64,000 bases of DNA from Acidovorax sp. sif1233 (GTDB taxonomy: Bacteria > Pseudomonadota > Gammaproteobacteria > Burkholderiales > Burkholderiaceae_C). The translations under genes were made by a program, and so were the position numbers. Below the pieces are notes generated by a model, which searched no databases, had not been told where the DNA came from, and saw nothing but the letters and a program-made list of their open reading frames with translations. Below are positions 51,983 to 60,744 of the stretch, one piece after another. The stretch is from NCBI RefSeq assembly GCF_019218755.1, contig NZ_JAHUWZ010000004.1, forward strand, positions 1-64,000, in the 5' to 3' direction. The stretch's first letter is position 1; each line of letters opens with the position of its first letter.

Positions 51983-54097
51983 ATGACGTCATCCGCACGC
52001 AAACTCTTCGTCACCACCGCCCTGCCCTACGCCAACGGCAACTTCCACATCGGCCACATCATGGAATACATCCAGGCCGACATCTGGGTGCGGTTCCAGC
52101 GCATGCAGGGCCACGCGGTGAACTTCGTGGGCGCCGACGACACGCATGGCGCGCCCATCATGATCGCCGCCGAGAAGGCGGGCGTCACGCCACAGCAGTT
52201 CGTGGCCAACATCGCAGCGGGCCGCAAGCAGTACCTGGACGGCTTTCACATCAGCTTCGACAACTGGCACAGCACCGACGCGCCAGAGAACCACGAGCTG
52301 GCCCGCCAGATCTACCGCGACCTGCGCGACCGCGCCGACGGCTCGCTGATCGAGGTGCACACCATCGAGCAGTTCTTCGACCCCGAGAAGAACATGTTCC
52401 TGCCCGACCGCTACATCAAGGGCGAATGCCCCAAGTGCCATGCCAAGGACCAGTATGGCGACAACTGCGAGGTGTGCGGCACGGTGTACGCGCCCACCGA
52501 CCTGATCAACCCGTTCTCGGCCTTGTCCGGCGCCAAGCCCGAGCTGAAGAACTCCGAGCATTTCTTTTTCAAGCTCTCGGACCCGCGCTGCGTGGAGTTC
52601 CTGGAGAAGTGGACGCAGGACGGCAAGCTGCAGCCCGAGGTGGCCAACAAGATCAAGGAATGGTTCACCGTGCGCACCAATCCGGACGGCACGACCAGCG
52701 AAGGCCTGGGCGACTGGGACATCAGCCGCGACGCGCCCTACTTCGGCATCGAGATCCCCGACGCGCCGGGCAAATACTTCTACGTGTGGCTCGACGCCCC
52801 CGTGGGCTACCTGGCCTCGCTCAAGAACTGGTTCGACAAGGGCGGCCCCAAGGCAAAACACGGCGACACCCGCTCGTTCGACGAATACATGGCCGCTGCC
52901 GACACCGAGCAGTACCACTTCATCGGCAAGGACATCGTCACCTTCCACACGCTGTTCTGGCCCGCCATGCTGCACTTCAGCGGCCGCAAGACGCCCGACA
53001 ACGTGTTCGTGCATGGCTTTCTCACCGTGAACAACGGCGAGAAGATGAGCAAGAGCCGGGGCACCGGCCTGGACCCGCTCAAGTACCTGAGCCTGAACAT
53101 GAACGCCGAATGGCTGCGCTACTACCTGGCGGCCAAGCTCAGCGCGCGCAACGAAGACATCGACTTCAACGCCGAGGACTTCATGCTGCGCGTGAACAGC
53201 GATCTGATCGGCAAGTACGTGAACATTGCCAGCCGCGCTGCGGGATTCCTGACCAAGCGCTTCGACGGCAAACTCACCAGCGACTTCGGCGCCACGGGCG
53301 CGTCCCTGCTGGCCGAGGTGCGCGGTGCCAGCGGCGCCATCGCGCAGATGTACGAAACCCGCGAGTACAGCAAGGCCACGCGCGAGATCATGCAGCTGGC
53401 CGACAAGGTCAACGCCTATGTGGACCAGAACAAGCCCTGGGACCTGGCCAAGGACGCGGCCAACAACGAGGCGCTGCACCAGGTCTGCTCGGTGCTCATC
53501 AACACCTTCGCCGCGCTCACGCGCTACCTGGCGCCCGTGCTGCCGGGCCTGGCCCAGGCCGTGCAAGGCTTTGTGGGTGTGGACATGCGGCAGTGGGACG
53601 TGGCGGGCGACGTGCAGGCGATCACCCCCTACCAGCACCTGATGCAGCGCGTGACCCCCGAGCAGCTGGAAGCATTGTTTGAGGCTCCAGCGCAGGCAGA
53701 ACAAGCGCCAGTAGCTACTGAAACAATAGCATCCCCCGGCGGCGAGGAACTGGCCCCCACCATCACCATCGACGACTTCACCAAGATCGACCTGCGCATC
53801 GCGCTGATCGTGAATTGCGAGCCGGTCGAAGGCTCCACCAAGCTGCTGCGCCTGACGCTGGACGTGGGCGAAGGCCGCACGCGCAATGTCTTTTCAGGCA
53901 TCGCCAGCGCCTACCAGCCCGCCGACCTGATCGGCAAGCACACGGTGATGGTGGCCAACCTCGCGCCGCGCAAGATGAAGTTCGGCGTCTCCGAAGGCAT
54001 GGTGCTGGCCGCCAGCCATGGCGACGAGAAGGCCAACCCCGGCATCTACGTGCTCAACCCCTGGCCCGGCGCCACGCCCGGCATGCGGGTGCGCTGA
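51983..54097 (+). CDS. metG: methionyl-tRNA synthetase
   Basis: This 704-residue class I synthetase charges tRNA-Met. The N-terminal [21 protein letters not shown] carries the HIGH motif, the zinc knuckle is [18 protein letters not shown] (about 151-168), and KMSKSRGTG is near 354-362. The anticodon-binding domain follows, and the C-terminal ~110 residues ([17 protein letters not shown] onward) are the EMAP-like tRNA-binding domain used for dimerisation. The linker before that domain (about 567-583) is encoded by palindromic element copy E. A TAAAAT box lies about 35 bp upstream of the start. Arginine is encoded almost only by CGC/CGG, with no AGG seen. Confidence 0.97.
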   Translation: MTSSARKLFVTTALPYANGNFHIGHIMEYIQADIWVRFQRMQGHAVNFVGADDTHGAPIMIAAEKAGVTPQQFVANIAAGRKQYLDGFHISFDNWHSTDAPENHELARQIYRDLRDRADGSLIEVHTIEQFFDPEKNMFLPDRYIKGECPKCHAKDQYGDNCEVCGTVYAPTDLINPFSALSGAKPELKNSEHFFFKLSDPRCVEFLEKWTQDGKLQPEVANKIKEWFTVRTNPDGTTSEGLGDWDISRDAPYFGIEIPDAPGKYFYVWLDAPVGYLASLKNWFDKGGPKAKHGDTRSFDEYMAAADTEQYHFIGKDIVTFHTLFWPAMLHFSGRKTPDNVFVHGFLTVNNGEKMSKSRGTGLDPLKYLSLNMNAEWLRYYLAAKLSARNEDIDFNAEDFMLRVNSDLIGKYVNIASRAAGFLTKRFDGKLTSDFGATGASLLAEVRGASGAIAQMYETREYSKATREIMQLADKVNAYVDQNKPWDLAKDAANNEALHQVCSVLINTFAALTRYLAPVLPGLAQAVQGFVGVDMRQWDVAGDVQAITPYQHLMQRVTPEQLEALFEAPAQAEQAPVATETIASPGGEELAPTITIDDFTKIDLRIALIVNCEPVEGSTKLLRLTLDVGEGRTRNVFSGIASAYQPADLIGKHTVMVANLAPRKMKFGVSEGMVLAASHGDEKANPGIYVLNPWPGATPGMRVR
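53681..53731 (+). repeat. AGCGCT palindromic element, copy E (inside metG)
   Basis: Blocks: GGCTCCAGCGC, AGGCAGAAC, AAGCGCCAG, TAGCTACTGAAACAATAGCA. It encodes [16 protein letters not shown] in the linker between the anticodon-binding and EMAP-like domains. Codon boundaries coincide with those of copy D. Confidence 0.75.
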
Positions 54098-54103
54098 AGC
54101 ACT

Positions 54104-54126
54104 GCAACGGCCGCGCCGGCCGTTGC
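54104..54126 (+). terminator. stem-loop after metG
   Basis: A perfect 9-bp inverted repeat, GCAACGGCC and GGCCGTTGC, has a 5-base loop and starts 7 bp after the metG stop. The following T tract is poor, so it may act as a weak or bidirectional terminator between metG and the convergent DUF2306 gene. Confidence 0.55.
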
Positions 54127-54152
54127 CTTCCCGGGCCCCGCCGCTCGTTCGC

Positions 54153-54797
54153 TCACAGCGATGCCAGCGGCGGCGACCGCTGCGGCCGGCCCGCGCGCAG
54201 CGCCTGTCGCCGCAGGTACCACTCGGCGCCCAGCAGGTTTGGCACCCAGCACAGCCAGGCGATGAAGGGGTAGGACACCTGCTCATCCACCCCCAGGGCC
54301 ATGCTGCCCCCCAGGTAGACGCGCAGCGTGATGGCTGCCGCCGTGAGCGCATAGCTGCGCACCATCCAGCGCCGGTGCTCGGCAAAACGGCGCTGCAGCG
54401 CGCGCAGCAGGCCCATGCCGGTCGCCACGATCCAGGCCACGCCCAGCGCCAGGAAACCCAGGACGGCCACGGGACCCGTCATCGCATCCAGTGCCAGGGG
54501 CAGCGACGAGAGCCAGCCCACCGCAATCGCCGCCACATACCCGCGCCCCACCCAGCGGTGCAGGGCCGGAAACCGGGTGCGCCATGCCGCCATCAATTGC
54601 AGCGGGCCCAGCATCAGTGCCAGCGATGCGCTGACCGCGTGCACCACGAAAGCCCGGGGCGCCGACTGCAGGCTGGGCAGGTCCATCGGGAAGGGCATGC
54701 CGGGCAGCGCATAGCGCAACGAGACAATGCCGACGGCCAGGGCCGACAGCGCGAGCAAACCCCAAGCCAGGGCGGGGGCGAGAGTACGTGGAGACAT
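54153..54797 (-). CDS. DUF2306 membrane protein
   Basis: This 214-residue protein has about six transmembrane segments. Motifs typical of the family are FVVHAVSASLALMLGPLQL, RFPALHRWVGRGYVAAI, FAEHRRWMVRSYALTAAAITLR and a final segment containing the YPFIAWLCWVPNLLGAEWYLR region. The conserved His residues (VVHAV, ALHRWVG, AEHRRWM) suggest a heme- or metal-binding membrane protein, but no function is established. Its upstream region carries four tandem hexamers matching those before mipA, placing it in the probable regulon of the adjacent two-component system. Start ATG at 54797. Confidence 0.85.
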   Translation of the reverse strand: MSPRTLAPALAWGLLALSALAVGIVSLRYALPGMPFPMDLPSLQSAPRAFVVHAVSASLALMLGPLQLMAAWRTRFPALHRWVGRGYVAAIAVGWLSSLPLALDAMTGPVAVLGFLALGVAWIVATGMGLLRALQRRFAEHRRWMVRSYALTAAAITLRVYLGGSMALGVDEQVSYPFIAWLCWVPNLLGAEWYLRRQALRAGRPQRSPPLASL

Positions 54798-54827
54798 GGC
54801 AACTTTCTGTGAAATGGAAGTCCATCC

Positions 54828-54882
54828 ACTCTAGAAATTGCGTCTGAGCCCCGTGTTAGCAGCGCCTTAGGCGGGTGTTAGC
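54828..54882 (-). promoter_or_regulatory. response-regulator box array and promoter of the DUF2306 gene
   Basis: Read on the minus strand: GCTAAC (54882-54877), CCTAAG (54871-54866), GCTAAC (54860-54855) and GCTCAG (54849-54844), each start exactly 11 bp apart. A 10-bp spacer then leads to TAGAGT (54833-54828) as the -10. No -35 box is present, as expected for PmrA/PhoB-type activation. The array overlaps the last codons of the kinase gene. Confidence 0.75.
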
Positions 54883-56327
54883 AGCGGCGCGGGCGCGGGC
54901 TGGGGCGGGGGCAGATGCACCCGCGCCAGCAGGCCCGCGGCGCCGTCGTCCCGCGCCCGCAGCTCCACCCGCAAGCCCTGGCGCAGCGCTGCCGCGCGGG
55001 TGATGGCCAGGCCCAGCCCGCTGCCGTCGGCGTCGTTGCCGGGCACGCGGAAGAAGCGATCAAAGACCCGCTCCAGCAGGTCTGGCGGAATGCCCGGGCC
55101 GGTGTCCATGATGTCCACCACGGCGCCGCTGTCCAGCCGGTGCAAGCGCACCTCCACCGCACCGCCCTCAGGGGTGTAGCGCAGGGCGTTGTCCAGCAGG
55201 TTGTCGAAGACGCTGCGCAGCTCGCTGGCGGCGGCGTGGACGGCCACCTGCCCGTCTCCGGCAAAACCCACGTCGATGCGCCGCTGGTCCGCCAGCGGCA
55301 TCAGCTGGCCCACGCTGTCGCGCAGCAAGGCAGTGATGTCAACGGGCGCGGCGGATGCCTGCGCAGCCACCGGTGCCTCCTGGCGCGACAGGCGCAGCAA
55401 CTGGCCGACCAGGTGCCGCGCCCGGCGCATGCCCGCGTCCAGTTGCGCGAACTGCTGCTGCGCATCGCCCGCAGGCACGAAGGGGCGCAGGTTCTCCAGC
55501 TGCAGCGCCATCGCGGCCATGGGCGTGCGCAGCTCGTGGGCGGCGTCCTGCACAAAGCGGCGCTGCGCGGCAAAGGCCTCGCCCAGGCGCGCCAGCAGTG
55601 CATTGAAGGAACCCACCAGGGGCACGATCTCCTCGGGCACGCGGTCCATGCGGATGGCGCCCAGGCTGCGGTCGTCGCGCTGGGCCACTTCATCGGCCAC
55701 CAGGCGCAGCGAGCGCGATGCGCGCCCCACCACCAGCCACAGCGTGAACAGCAGCGCCGGTACCAGCAGCGCCATGGGCACGATGACGTACAGCGTGCGC
55801 ACCGCCACTTCTTCCTGCAGGAATTTCTCGCTTTGCAGCACCTGCACGCGGCGCTGGTGCGGCCCGGCCGCTGGCGCGGTGTAGACGCGCCACCCAGGCG
55901 CCCAGGCATCGTGGGTGCGCAGCAGACCGTGCCCTGGCGCGGCCTGCAGTGGCACACCGGTGTCGGGCCGCGACGTGGCCAGCAGCCGCCCGTCGGCCGA
56001 CCACACCTGCACGGCAAAGGCGCCCCAGTCCAGGATGTTGGTATCGCTGAGCAGCGGCAGGGGCTCGACCCCGTGGCCAGCGTCCCGGCCGTCGCCGCCA
56101 TCGCTGGTGCCCGCCGGCCCCTGCCCGCCGGCTGCAGGGGAACGCGCCAACACCTCCATCTGGTACTGCATGAAGGTGTGGATGAGCGCGCTGTAGCTCG
56201 CCCAGAACGCACAGCCCGCCACCACGGCGCCCACCAGGATCCAGGGCGCGAGCCACAGCAGGATCTGCCCGCGCAGGGACCGGGGGCGGTACCAGCGGGC
56301 CGCGTGCTCGCGCACCGGCCCCGTCAT
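54867..56327 (-). CDS. QseC-like sensor histidine kinase
   Basis: This is a 486-residue inner-membrane kinase. Transmembrane segments at about 21-45 and 178-200 enclose a periplasmic domain of about 130 residues. HAMP is followed by DAAHELRTPMAAMALQLENL with the phosphoacceptor His near 264, an N-box FDNLLDNALRYTPEGG, and MDTGPGIPPDLLERVFDRFFR with GSGLGLAI. The order and loop sizes fit the QseC/PmrB-type subfamily. The ATG overlaps the regulator's stop (ATGA, 56324-56327). Its last codons overlap the box array that precedes the DUF2306 gene. Confidence 0.92.
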   Translation of the reverse strand: MTGPVREHAARWYRPRSLRGQILLWLAPWILVGAVVAGCAFWASYSALIHTFMQYQMEVLARSPAAGGQGPAGTSDGGDGRDAGHGVEPLPLLSDTNILDWGAFAVQVWSADGRLLATSRPDTGVPLQAAPGHGLLRTHDAWAPGWRVYTAPAAGPHQRRVQVLQSEKFLQEEVAVRTLYVIVPMALLVPALLFTLWLVVGRASRSLRLVADEVAQRDDRSLGAIRMDRVPEEIVPLVGSFNALLARLGEAFAAQRRFVQDAAHELRTPMAAMALQLENLRPFVPAGDAQQQFAQLDAGMRRARHLVGQLLRLSRQEAPVAAQASAAPVDITALLRDSVGQLMPLADQRRIDVGFAGDGQVAVHAAASELRSVFDNLLDNALRYTPEGGAVEVRLHRLDSGAVVDIMDTGPGIPPDLLERVFDRFFRVPGNDADGSGLGLAITRAAALRQGLRVELRARDDGAAGLLARVHLPPPQPAPAPLLTPA

Positions 56328-56983
56328 GGCGCCGCCACCCGCCAGCCCAGGCCGCGCACGTTGCGGATGGCGTCGGGCCCGAGCTTGCGGCGCATGCCGT
56401 GGATGAGCACGTCCACCGCGTTGCTACTGACCTCCTCGCCCCAGCCGTAGATGCGGTTTTCCAGCTGCTCGCGCGACAGGATGGCGCCGGGGCGCTCCAG
56501 CAGCGCATGCAGCAGCGCGAATTCGCGGGCGGTGAGGGCCTCGCGGGCGCCGCCCTGCAGCACCTCGCGCGTGGCCAGGTCCAGCTGCAGGGCACCATTG
56601 CCCACCAGCGACTGGGCCACGCCGCTGCGCCGGCGTACCACGGCGCGCATGCGGGCCAGCAGCTCGGCCACCTCGAAAGGTTTGAGCAGGTAATCGTCGG
56701 CACCGATGTCCAGGCCGTGCACGCGGTCCTCGACACCGTCGCGCGCGGTGAGCACCACCACCGGCGTGAGGTCGCCGCGCACACGGGCGCGGCGCAGCAC
56801 CTCGGTGCCGTCGAGCCCCGGCAGGCCCAGGTCCAGCAGCACGCAGCTGTAGTCGCCATCGGCGAGGGCGCTGTGGGCCAGTTCGCCGTTGCGCACCCAG
56901 TCCACGGACCAGCCCGCCCCCTTGAGCGCATGCGACAGGCTGCGCCCGATCATGTCGTCGTCTTCCACCAGCAGTGCGCGCAA
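56324..56983 (-). CDS. QseB-like OmpR-family response regulator
   Basis: This is a 219-residue regulator. The receiver domain has EDDD at 7-10, Asp51 in LLDLGLPGLDG and Lys in YLLKPFEVAEL (about 101). The winged-helix domain includes LTAREFALLHALLERPGAILSREQLENRIYGWGEEV and DVLIHGMRRKLG. It is the first gene of the two-gene operon. It is divergent from mipA, whose promoter carries hexamer repeats with an 11-bp period, the spacing known for this class (QseB, PmrA). Confidence 0.93.
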   Translation of the reverse strand: MRALLVEDDDMIGRSLSHALKGAGWSVDWVRNGELAHSALADGDYSCVLLDLGLPGLDGTEVLRRARVRGDLTPVVVLTARDGVEDRVHGLDIGADDYLLKPFEVAELLARMRAVVRRRSGVAQSLVGNGALQLDLATREVLQGGAREALTAREFALLHALLERPGAILSREQLENRIYGWGEEVSSNAVDVLIHGMRRKLGPDAIRNVRGLGWRVAAP

Positions 56984-57076
56984 CAGGGTTCTCCTTGGGG
57001 CCTTCAGGGCGGTGCACAGCGTAGCGCGGAATTCTTAACCCGCCATGAGCGCGGCGCCCACCCAGGGCGGCGCAGG

Positions 57077-57109
57077 GCTAACCCGGCGCTAAGAAAGCAT
57101 TCCTACAGT
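57077..57109 (+). promoter_or_regulatory. response-regulator boxes and promoter of mipA-like gene
   Basis: GCTAAC (57077-57082), five bases, GCTAAG (57088-57093), ten bases, then TACAGT (57104-57109) as the -10. The spacing and hexamers equal those before the DUF2306 gene. A single CTTAAC half-site at 57034 lies closer to the regulator gene. Confidence 0.75.
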
Positions 57110-57200
57110 GGACCGGCCCCCTGCCTGCGGCGTGCGGCCCGCAGGCACGCCCGGCCTGGCCCGCCCCTTTTCTTTTTTCTTCTTTCTGGAACCCGAACCC

Positions 57201-57995
57201 ATGACGCACTGCCTTCGCCTGCCCTCCCCCACCCACCACACCCTGCCGGGCCGCACGGCGGTCATCGCGGCCACCCTGGCGGCGCTGGCGCCCGCCGCCG
57301 CCTGGGCGCAGCAGGACGCCCCCACCTCCACCTGGGGCGCGGGCCTGGCCGTCAGCGCCGACCGCAAGCCCTACCGCGACTTCGACGACAAGGCGCAGCC
57401 GCTGCCCCTGCTCACCTACGAAAACCGCTGGGTCCACATTGCCGGCCCGGGCGTGGATGTCAAGCTGCCGCCGGCCGGCCCCGTGGGCCTGCGGCTGCGG
57501 TCGCGCTTCGGTTTCGAGGGCTACGAGGCCAAGGACTCGCCCTTTCTGACCGGCATGCAGGAGCGCAAGGGCAGCCTCTGGCTGGGCGCGGCCGCCAGCT
57601 GGGACACGGGGCCGGTGCAGCTTTCGGCCGAGCTGCTGGCCGATGCCTCCGGCCACAGCAAGGGGCGCCAGTTCACGCTGAAGGCCGAGCGCCGCTTCCA
57701 GCTCGGTGCGTGGGACATCACCCCCCGCGTGTCGGTGCAGCGGCAGGACCGCAAGTATGTGGACTACTACTACGGCGTGGAAGGCGCGGAGGCCCGCGCA
57801 GGCCGCCCGGCCTATGAAGGCAGCTCCGCCGTGAACCTGCAGGCCGGCCTGCGCGTGGGCTACGCGCTGGCGCCGCGGCAGTGGATGTTCGTGGACGTGA
57901 GCAGCACGCGGCTGGCCAGCGCGATCAAGAACAGCCCGCTGGTCAACAGATCGAGCCAGCCGGCGGTGACGGCGGGCTGGCTTTACCGGTTCTGA
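57201..57995 (+). CDS. MipA/OmpV-family outer-membrane protein
   Basis: This is a 264-residue protein with a long signal sequence (hydrophobic core TAVIAATLAALAPAAAWA). The mature part has alternating beta-strands typical of an outer-membrane barrel and ends in WLYRF with a terminal Phe. Motifs GAGLAVSADRKPYRDFDD, PLPLLTYENRWVHIAGPGVDVKL and YYGVEGAEARAGRPAY match MipA/OmpV. MipA was described as a scaffold for murein enzymes, but most homologues are uncharacterised and some respond to cationic peptides or metals. Regulation by the adjacent QseBC-like pair is supported by the box array at 57077-57109. Confidence 0.9.
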   Translation: MTHCLRLPSPTHHTLPGRTAVIAATLAALAPAAAWAQQDAPTSTWGAGLAVSADRKPYRDFDDKAQPLPLLTYENRWVHIAGPGVDVKLPPAGPVGLRLRSRFGFEGYEAKDSPFLTGMQERKGSLWLGAAASWDTGPVQLSAELLADASGHSKGRQFTLKAERRFQLGAWDITPRVSVQRQDRKYVDYYYGVEGAEARAGRPAYEGSSAVNLQAGLRVGYALAPRQWMFVDVSSTRLASAIKNSPLVNRSSQPAVTAGWLYRF

Positions 57996-58004
57996 GCGCC
58001 GCCT

Positions 58005-58658
58005 TCAATGCCCCACATACCGCCCCGGCCGGTGGCTGATCCACAGGAACCCGCTCATCACCAGCACGGCCAGCACCGAATACGCCACGCGGTCCACCGG
58101 CACCACGAAGAGCGCCAGCAGCACCACGGTGCCGTCGATCATCATCTGCACCTTGCCCGCGCGCATGCCGTAGCGGGCCTGCAGGTACAGCGACACCACG
58201 GTGGCCCCGCCCAGGCTGGAGCGATGGCGCGCCAGGAACAGGCAGCCCGTGCCCAGCAGCAGCCCGCCCAGCAAGGATGCGAACAGCGGGTTCAGGTAGT
58301 CCACGTGCATCACATGGGGGAACAGCTCGGTCAGCAGCGACAGCAGGGCGACGCAGACAAAGGTCTTGACCGTGAACTCGCGCCCCATGCGCGTCCAGGC
58401 GAACCAGTAGAACGGCAGGTTGACCGCGAAGAACAGCTTGCCGAACGAGATGCCCGTGACGTAGTGCAGCAGAAACGCCGCGCCCGCCGTGCCGCCCACC
58501 AGCAGCCCCGCCTGGTTGAACAGCATGAGCGCCATGGCCACGAACAGCGTGCCGGCGAACAGGGCCTGTACATCCTCGAACGCACCATGGCGCAGGGTGG
58601 ATGCGTCGGCATGGGCATCGCCAGCGGCGCTGGAGTCATTGGCGGGGGTGTCGGTCAT
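58005..58658 (-). CDS. YitT family membrane protein
   Basis: This is a protein of about 217 residues with five to six transmembrane segments. The MTDTPANDSS Met at 58658 is chosen over a GTG 12 bp upstream; neither has a good ribosome-binding site. Motifs: AGLLVGGTAGAAFLLHYVTGISFGKLFFAVNLPFYWFAW and LLGGLLLGTGCLFLARHRSSLGGATVVSLYLQ. It resembles the N-terminal membrane half of YitT/DUF161 proteins and lacks their C-terminal DUF2179 domain. The function is unknown. Confidence 0.85.
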   Translation of the reverse strand: MTDTPANDSSAAGDAHADASTLRHGAFEDVQALFAGTLFVAMALMLFNQAGLLVGGTAGAAFLLHYVTGISFGKLFFAVNLPFYWFAWTRMGREFTVKTFVCVALLSLLTELFPHVMHVDYLNPLFASLLGGLLLGTGCLFLARHRSSLGGATVVSLYLQARYGMRAGKVQMMIDGTVVLLALFVVPVDRVAYSVLAVLVMSGFLWISHRPGRYVGH

Positions 58659-58670
58659 GGAGGGGATCAC

Positions 58671-59064
58671 GCTGGCGTCACATCAATCCGCACGGAGCGG
58701 GGGCCGGGATGGCCGTGCAAGAACAGCAAGCAATATGCCAGGGAGCGCGGGCTCCACGCCCGATGTCCATCCCTGAGCGGGCAGAATTCGAAGAATTTCC
58801 GGCTGCTACCGCTGGTTGGCATTCAATAGTTTGCTATCAATTTTAAAGTTCCATCCACAGCCCGCCCCCCCCGCGTGGCCCCTGGCAACGGGCACATTCG
58901 GCACGCAATGTGCTTGGCGACCGCACCGGCTTCGCCCCATTGCGCTGCGCACCCGGCTCACTACACTGAAGTCTGCCCCGCGTTGATGGCGGTGGTGGCT
59001 GCATCCCGGCGGTGCCGGGGCCCTGGGCCGCCGCAGAGCCGCCGAAAAGAAAGTGCCCGCCACC
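58671..59064. other. gene-free divergent intergenic region
   Basis: This is a 394-bp gap between the divergent yitT-like and sulP genes. A stretch at about 58817-58850 (TTGCTATCAATTTTAAAG and flanks) resembles one half of the AGCGCT palindromic element in reverse. TACACT near 58971 could be a -10 for the sulP gene. Nothing else is recognised. Confidence 0.45.
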
Positions 59065-60732
59065 ATGCAGTTTTCACTCGCCTTCCACCCCCGCCTGCTC
59101 GATGCGCTGCGCGGCTACGACAAGGGCCGCTGGCTGGCCGACGTGGGTGCGGGGGTGACGGTGGGCATCGTGGCGCTGCCGCTGGCCATGGCGTTCGCGA
59201 TCGCCAGCGGCCTCAAGCCCGAGGCGGGGCTGTGGACGGCGATCATCGCGGGCTTCCTGATCTCCGCCCTGGGGGGCACCAACGTGCAGATCGGCGGACC
59301 GGCGGGCGCATTCATCGTCATCGTCTACGGCATCGTCGAGCGCTACGGCGTGGCCAACCTGCTCATCTCCACCGCCTGCGCGGGCGTGCTGCTGGTGCTG
59401 CTGGGGCTCTTCAGGCTGGGCACGCTGGTGCGTTTCGTGCCGGTGAGCATCGTGATCGGCTTCACCAACGGCATTGCGGTGCTGATCGCGCTGTCGCAGG
59501 TGAAGGACTGGCTGGGGCTGTCCATCGACCGCATGCCGGGCAATTTCTTCTCGCAGATCGATGCGCTGGCGCGGCACGCGGACAGCCTCAACCCCCATGC
59601 CTTCGGGCTGGGCGCGGCCTGCGTGGCCGGGTTGTTCGTCTGGCCCAGGCTGATGATGAAGGGCTCGCCCGTGATGCAGGTGCTGGAGCGCCACACCGTG
59701 CGCAGCTTCGCGCGCGTGCCCGCGCCCGTCGTGGCGCTGGTCACGCTGAGCCTGCTGGCCTGGGCGATGGAGTTTCCGGTGGAGACCATCGGCTCGCGGT
59801 TTGGAGGCATTCCGCAGGCGCTGCCGGTGTTCGCGCTGCCCGATTTTTCGTGGGACACGGTGCGCCTGCTGGTCACGCCCACGCTCACCATCGCGCTGCT
59901 GGGCGCCATCGAATCGCTGCTGTGCGCCCGCGTGGCCGACCAGCTGGCCACCGACCCGCACCACAAGAAACACGACCCCAACCAGGAGCTGGTGGCCCAG
60001 GGGCTGGCCAATCTGGTGGTGCCGTTCTTCGGCGGCATGCCCGCCACCGGCACCATTGCGCGCACCGTCACCAACATCCGCGCGGGCGCCACCTCGCCCG
60101 TGGCGGGCATGGTGCATGCGCTCACGCTGCTGGTGATCGTGCTGGTGGCCGCCCCGCTGGCGCTGCACATTCCGCTGGCGGTGCTGGCGGGCATCCTGTT
60201 GTACGTGGCCTGGAACATGGGTGAGTGGCACGAGTTCGTGCGCCTCAAGCACTTCAGCAACCACTACCGGCTGCTGATGCTGGGCACGTTCTTCCTCACC
60301 GTGGTGTTCGACCTCACGGTGGCGGTGGAGGTGGGCCTCTTCATGGCCTGCGCGCTGTTCGTGCGGCGCATGAGCGGGCTCTTTCGCGTGGTGCGCCAGC
60401 CGGAGGCCGAAGGCAGTTTTCCCCAGGGGCGGGCCACGGCCACCTGGCGCCTGCATGGCGCGCTGTTCTTCGGCGCCGCCGCCAAGATCGACCCCATCCT
60501 CCAGGCCGTGGAGACCGGCCCGCCCGGCATGGACGTGGTGCTGGACGCCAGCGAGCTGGTGGCGCTGGACACCACGGGGCTGGACGCGCTGGCGCAGATC
60601 CTCAAGGCCGTGGCCGCGCGCGGCGGGCGGCTGCGCCTGGTGCACCTGCACGAGCAGCCGCGCTCGCTGATCGAGCGCTCGGGCTTTGCCGCCCGGCTGG
60701 CGGCGCAGGGGCTGGAGGACCTGCCGGTGTGA
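59065..60732 (+). CDS. SulP-family inorganic anion transporter
   Basis: This 555-residue transporter starts MQFSLAFHPRLLDALRGYDKG (59065), with GAAAGTGCC upstream; a GTG four codons earlier is possible. About twelve membrane-embedded segments are present, with the SulP signature IVALPLAMAFAIASGLKPEAGLWTAIIAGF and LGGTNVQIGGPAGAFIVIV. The STAS domain covers about 450-550 (VLDASELVALDTTGLDAL). Likely substrates are sulfate, bicarbonate or dicarboxylates. No carbonic anhydrase or sulfur-assimilation gene is adjacent to narrow this down. Confidence 0.93.
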   Translation: MQFSLAFHPRLLDALRGYDKGRWLADVGAGVTVGIVALPLAMAFAIASGLKPEAGLWTAIIAGFLISALGGTNVQIGGPAGAFIVIVYGIVERYGVANLLISTACAGVLLVLLGLFRLGTLVRFVPVSIVIGFTNGIAVLIALSQVKDWLGLSIDRMPGNFFSQIDALARHADSLNPHAFGLGAACVAGLFVWPRLMMKGSPVMQVLERHTVRSFARVPAPVVALVTLSLLAWAMEFPVETIGSRFGGIPQALPVFALPDFSWDTVRLLVTPTLTIALLGAIESLLCARVADQLATDPHHKKHDPNQELVAQGLANLVVPFFGGMPATGTIARTVTNIRAGATSPVAGMVHALTLLVIVLVAAPLALHIPLAVLAGILLYVAWNMGEWHEFVRLKHFSNHYRLLMLGTFFLTVVFDLTVAVEVGLFMACALFVRRMSGLFRVVRQPEAEGSFPQGRATATWRLHGALFFGAAAKIDPILQAVETGPPGMDVVLDASELVALDTTGLDALAQILKAVAARGGRLRLVHLHEQPRSLIERSGFAARLAAQGLEDLPV

Positions 60733-60744
60733 CCCGCCGCGCGG

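Noticed and set aside
57170-57190. T-rich tract before mipA as a terminator
   Set aside because: No stem precedes it and it lies in the 5' leader of mipA; it is more likely an unstructured leader.
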